Shown piece by piece: positions 13,548 to 15,780 of a stretch of 15,780 nucleotides of DNA; the first letter of the stretch is position 1; the number at the start of each line of letters is the position of its first letter. Origin of the DNA: JBBSHJ01 sp038253135. GTDB lineage: Bacteria > Actinomycetota > Actinomycetes > Mycobacteriales > QHCD01. The stretch covers positions 1 to 15,780 of the forward strand of contig JBBSHJ010000076.1 of assembly GCA_038253135.1 (NCBI GenBank). Direction: 5' to 3'. The notes under the pieces were generated by a model. The model saw nothing but the letters and a program-made list of their open reading frames with translations, did not search any database and was not told the origin of the DNA. Position numbers and translations under genes: made by a program.

Positions 13548-13885
13548 CGGAGGTGGATGCGCGGTCCGTGGCGGCAGACACGCCGGATTCGCTTGCGGCG
13601 CGCCGAAAATTGTCGGTCCGTGCTCAGACGGCTCCTGGACGGCCCTGACGGGTGGTGTTGGCCCCGTGAATCGCCGTCAAACCATTGATATGTAAGGGAA
13701 AGCGCTGTTGATACGGTAGGCCGCCAGCGCGGGATCGGACGCCTCTGAGTGACCGAATGCACTGAGACACAGGCGATTGGTGCACCGCAGGTGTTTGTGT
13801 GTGCCGCGATCGGCGCCTACCGTTCCCACCAAGTCGGCACCACCACGCCAACCTTGGCAGCCGAGGATCGCCCCTTGGAGGGACA
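13548..13885 (+). promoter_or_regulatory. leuD-hup intergenic region with the hup promoter
   Basis: This 338-bp gap holds no convincing gene. TTGTGT (13795-13800), a 17-bp spacer and TACCGT (13818-13823) form a good housekeeping promoter, giving a 5' UTR of about 55 nt. GGAGGGA at 13877-13883 serves GTG 13886. A palindrome GGTGCACC (13779-13786) lies just upstream of the -35. An AT-richer patch with TTGATA and GATACGGT around 13685-13725 may be a second promoter. hup is thus not simply part of leuCD. Confidence 0.5.
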
Positions 13886-14485
13886 GTGAACAAAGCCCAG
13901 CTCGTCGAGTCGCTGGCATTGCAACTCGGCGGCGACAAGAAGACCGCGGCGCACGCGGTCGAAGCCGTCACCGACACCATCGTTCGCTCGGTGTCTAAGG
14001 GAGAGAAGGTCTCGATCACCGGATTCGGTGTCTTCGAGAAGCGGGTCCGCGCCGCCCGCACCGCCCGCAACCCTGCGACGGGAGCGCCGGTAAAGCTGAA
14101 GCGGACCTCCGTTCCGGCCTTCCGTGCCGGTCAGAACTTCAAAGAGGTCGTCAGCGGCGCCAAGAAGGCGCCGGCCGCGCCGAAGGTTGCGGCCAAGGGC
14201 CCGCTAAAGAGCGCCGCGAAGAAGACCACCGCCGCCCGGCCGGCAGCCGCCGCGAAGAAGACGGCGGCCAAGAAGAGCACGGCAACCAAGTCCACCGCCG
14301 GGACGACCGCACGGAAGTCGGCCGCCAAGAGCACGGCCAAGAAGACCACGGCCCGGGCATCGGCCGCCAAGAAGACCACGGCAACCAAGACCACCGCCCG
14401 CAAGACGACGGCGAAGAGCGCCGGCACCCGGGCTCCGGCGAAGAAAAGCTCGGCCCGCAAGTCCGCGACCAAGCGCGCCCGCTAG
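13886..14485 (+). CDS. hup: HU-family nucleoid protein with a long Lys/Ala-rich tail
   Basis: A 199-aa actinobacterial two-domain HU (HupB of mycobacteria, HupS of Streptomyces) that bends and compacts nucleoid DNA. Residues 1-91 are the HU fold, beginning NKAQLVESLA; the DNA-grasping arm contains ARNPATGAPVKLKRT with the intercalating Pro in RNPATG. Residues 92-199 are a histone-H1-like tail made of imperfect AAKKTTA, ARKSAAK and KKTTAR units, with almost only Lys, Ala, Thr, Ser and Arg. Start GTG 13886 has GGAGG 4 nt upstream; the frame open to 13799 adds no HU sequence. Position after leuCD matches mycobacteria and Streptomyces. A Tn3-type element begins 17 bp after the stop, so the native terminator may have been displaced. 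Confidence 0.96.
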   Translation: MNKAQLVESLALQLGGDKKTAAHAVEAVTDTIVRSVSKGEKVSITGFGVFEKRVRAARTARNPATGAPVKLKRTSVPAFRAGQNFKEVVSGAKKAPAAPKVAAKGPLKSAAKKTTAARPAAAAKKTAAKKSTATKSTAGTTARKSAAKSTAKKTTARASAAKKTTATKTTARKTTAKSAGTRAPAKKSSARKSATKRAR

Positions 14486-14501
14486 CCCGCTCGACAACGG
14501 C

Positions 14502-14541
14502 GGGGTTGAGGAACAGTGGAACAGCCATTGGCGGTGAGAAC
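14502..14541 (+). repeat. Probable left terminal inverted repeat of a Tn3-family transposon
   Basis: The segment begins GGGGTTGAGGAACAGTGGAA. It shares the GGGGT start and a CAGTGGAAC core at nearly the same offset with the 38-bp Tn3/Tn1 end, as I remember it. It lies between hup and a Tn3 transposase fragment, as expected. The right end is outside the window, so inverted pairing and the 5-bp target duplication cannot be checked. Confidence 0.55.
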
Positions 14542-14603
14542 GATCTTGGTGTGACAGCGTGGGTCTTGGGTCGTGCCGTGGGCACGGCTAGCCGTCGTGA
14601 TTC

Positions 14604-15780
14604 GTGCCGGTGGAGTTCTTGAGCGACGAGCAGGTCGCTGCACACGGCCGGTTCGCTGTCGCACGCTCCGTCGCCGAGGTGGAGCGGTTCTTTTACCTGG
14701 ATGACGTCGACCGGGATCTCGTCGCCCTGCGGCGTTCTGATCAGCACCGGCTGGGTTTCGCGGTCCAGTTGGGGACGGCGCGGGCCCTCGGGCGGTTTCT
14801 GGAAGATCCGCTGGACGTGCCGTGGGCGGCGGTGGAGTTGCTCGCCGCGCGGCTGGAGATCGGCGATGGGTCATGTCTGAAGAAGTACGTGCAACGGGCA
14901 CAGACGGCGTACGAGCATTCGTGGGAGATCCGGGACCGGGACGGCTACCGCCCGTTCGACGACGCCGAGAGCGGCCGCCGGTTCGCCCGGTTCCTCGATA
15001 GTCGGGCATGGACTCATTCCGAAGGGCCGCCGGCCCTCTTCGAGCACGCGGTTGGGTGACTGCGCCGCAACCGGATCCTGCTGCCGGATGTCAGCGTGCC
15101 GGCCCGGCAGGGCGCTGCCGCCAGGGACGCGGCCGAGACGCGATTGCATGAGGCGCTGGCGGCGGCTGCCGACGAGGCCGACCCGGGACTCCCGGCTCGG
15201 CTCGCGGGGCTACTGCTGGTCCCAGACGGGGCGCGGGTATCGGAGTTGGAGCGGCTGAGGCGTGCGCCGCGGCGCAGTTCGGGACCGGAGATAATCAAGG
15301 CGTTGCCGCGCGCCGAACAGCTCGCCGCCTCGGGTGCCGGCCGGATCGAGGTCGCCGACATCCCGGCGAACCGGTTGCGGGTCGTGGCGCGTACTGGGCT
15401 GGGTAGCTAGGCCCCCGCCCTGGCGCGGCTGGGTGAGCCGAAGCAGACCCCGCGACTCTGGTCGCGGTGGTGCGCCATCTGGAAGCGGCAGCGGTCGACG
15501 ATGCGTTGGACCTGTTCACGTTGCTGATGGCGACCCGGCTGTTCAACCCGGCGCGGCGGGCATCATCGGAGCAGCGGCTGGCGATGCTGCGGCGCTTGGA
15601 GAGGGCGCCGAAGACGGTGGCGCGCGCGGGGTGCGCCCCGCCGGACGCGCTGGGCGGGGTCGAGGAGTCGGCTGGCCGGTTGGAGGCTGCCGCGCTGTGG
15701 TCGGCGGTCGAGGCGGTTGCGCCGCGCTCGATCGTGCTCGATGCGATCGCTGTGGTCGAGGAGCTCGTGCCCGAGGACGA
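14604..15780 (+). pseudogene. Tn3-family transposase (N-terminal DUF4158 region), broken by stops and a frameshift
   Basis: From GTG 14604 the frame reads MPVEFLSDEQVAAHGRFAVA and later RLGFAVQLGTARALGRFLED and YEHSWEIRDRDGYRPFDD, clear DUF4158/Tn3 transposase N-terminal sequence. TGA at 15057-15059 replaces the Trp of the usual AWLRRNRVLLP; homology resumes immediately in the same frame (LRRNRILLPDVSVPARQG). TAG at 15408-15410 replaces the Lys before APAL. After KQT (15441-15449) there is a frame change, and ATLVAVVRHLEAAAVDDALDLF continues in another frame to the window end (PARRASSEQRL...). With two nonsense changes and a frameshift it cannot make an intact transposase. The catalytic DDE region would lie beyond the window. 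Confidence 0.85.

Larger units (their letters stand above)
14502..15780 (+). mobile_element. Decayed Tn3-family transposon, left end, continues past the window
   Basis: It consists of a terminal-repeat-like sequence at 14502, about 60 bp of leader (with a small inverted repeat CGTGCC-GTG-GGCACG at 14572-14586), and a degenerate transposase reading rightward to the window edge. No resolvase or passenger gene is visible within the window. Insertion right behind an essential-type gene (hup), without disrupting it, is the kind of site that is tolerated. Confidence 0.65.

Noticed and set aside
13548..13794. Small gene between leuD and hup
   Set aside because: Short frames (for example the one ending at 13648) are continuations or shadows without ribosome sites or recognisable sequence.
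14131..14747. Hydrophobic minus-strand ORFs opposite hup
   Set aside because: The Ala/Val/Phe-rich peptide is just the complement of the Lys/Ala tail codons.

Overview
The window reads as one stretch of a high-GC, mycothiol-producing actinobacterium. The evidence is strong GC bias at third codon positions, a mycothiol-dependent formaldehyde dehydrogenase, a probable F420-type luciferase-like oxidoreductase, an HU protein with a histone-H1-like Lys/Ala tail, and TANNNT -10 boxes lying 6-8 nt from start codons (leaderless mRNAs). The order gltX - tRNA-Gln - tRNA-Glu - IclR regulator - leuC - leuD - hup is, from memory, a conserved neighbourhood in Streptomyces, Mycobacterium and relatives. I cannot name the genus.

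Layout: 1-758 is the 3' part of a short-chain dehydrogenase. 909-2694 is a mycothiol formaldehyde-detoxification pair (mscR plus a metallo-beta-lactamase-fold hydrolase). 2695-3105 is an information-dense non-coding region: a C-rich tract, a 22-bp inverted repeat, a G-rich tract, then a short leader peptide with three consecutive Ile codons, a hairpin and an intrinsic terminator, ending just before cimA (3106-4695). 4696-5474 holds a small minus-strand two-helix membrane protein and the stub of a response-regulator gene. 5475-7376 has an FAH-family hydrolase and an APH-fold kinase-like gene, followed by the frameshifted N-terminus of an AraC-like regulator. 7572-9985 (minus strand) has gltX followed by a one-base-overlapping LLM-class oxidoreductase.

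10126-10458 holds four tandem 38/39-bp hairpin units that abut tRNA-Gln(CUG), followed by tRNA-Glu(CUC). 10743-13547 is the divergent ndgR/leuCD branched-chain amino acid module. 13886-14485 is hup. From 14502 to the window end lies the left part of a decayed Tn3-family transposon, whose probable terminal repeat begins 17 bp after the hup stop.

Functionally the window links isoleucine and leucine synthesis. CimA makes citramalate, and LeuCD isomerises both isopropylmalate and citramalate. LeuCD is probably controlled by the adjacent IclR regulator, and cimA apparently by an Ile-codon attenuator. GltX lies beside the two tRNAs that a non-discriminating GluRS would charge. The most interesting signal is the putative cimA attenuator. 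Next are the paired TTGTC-N12-GACAA inverted repeat upstream of it and the hairpin array abutting tRNA-Gln.
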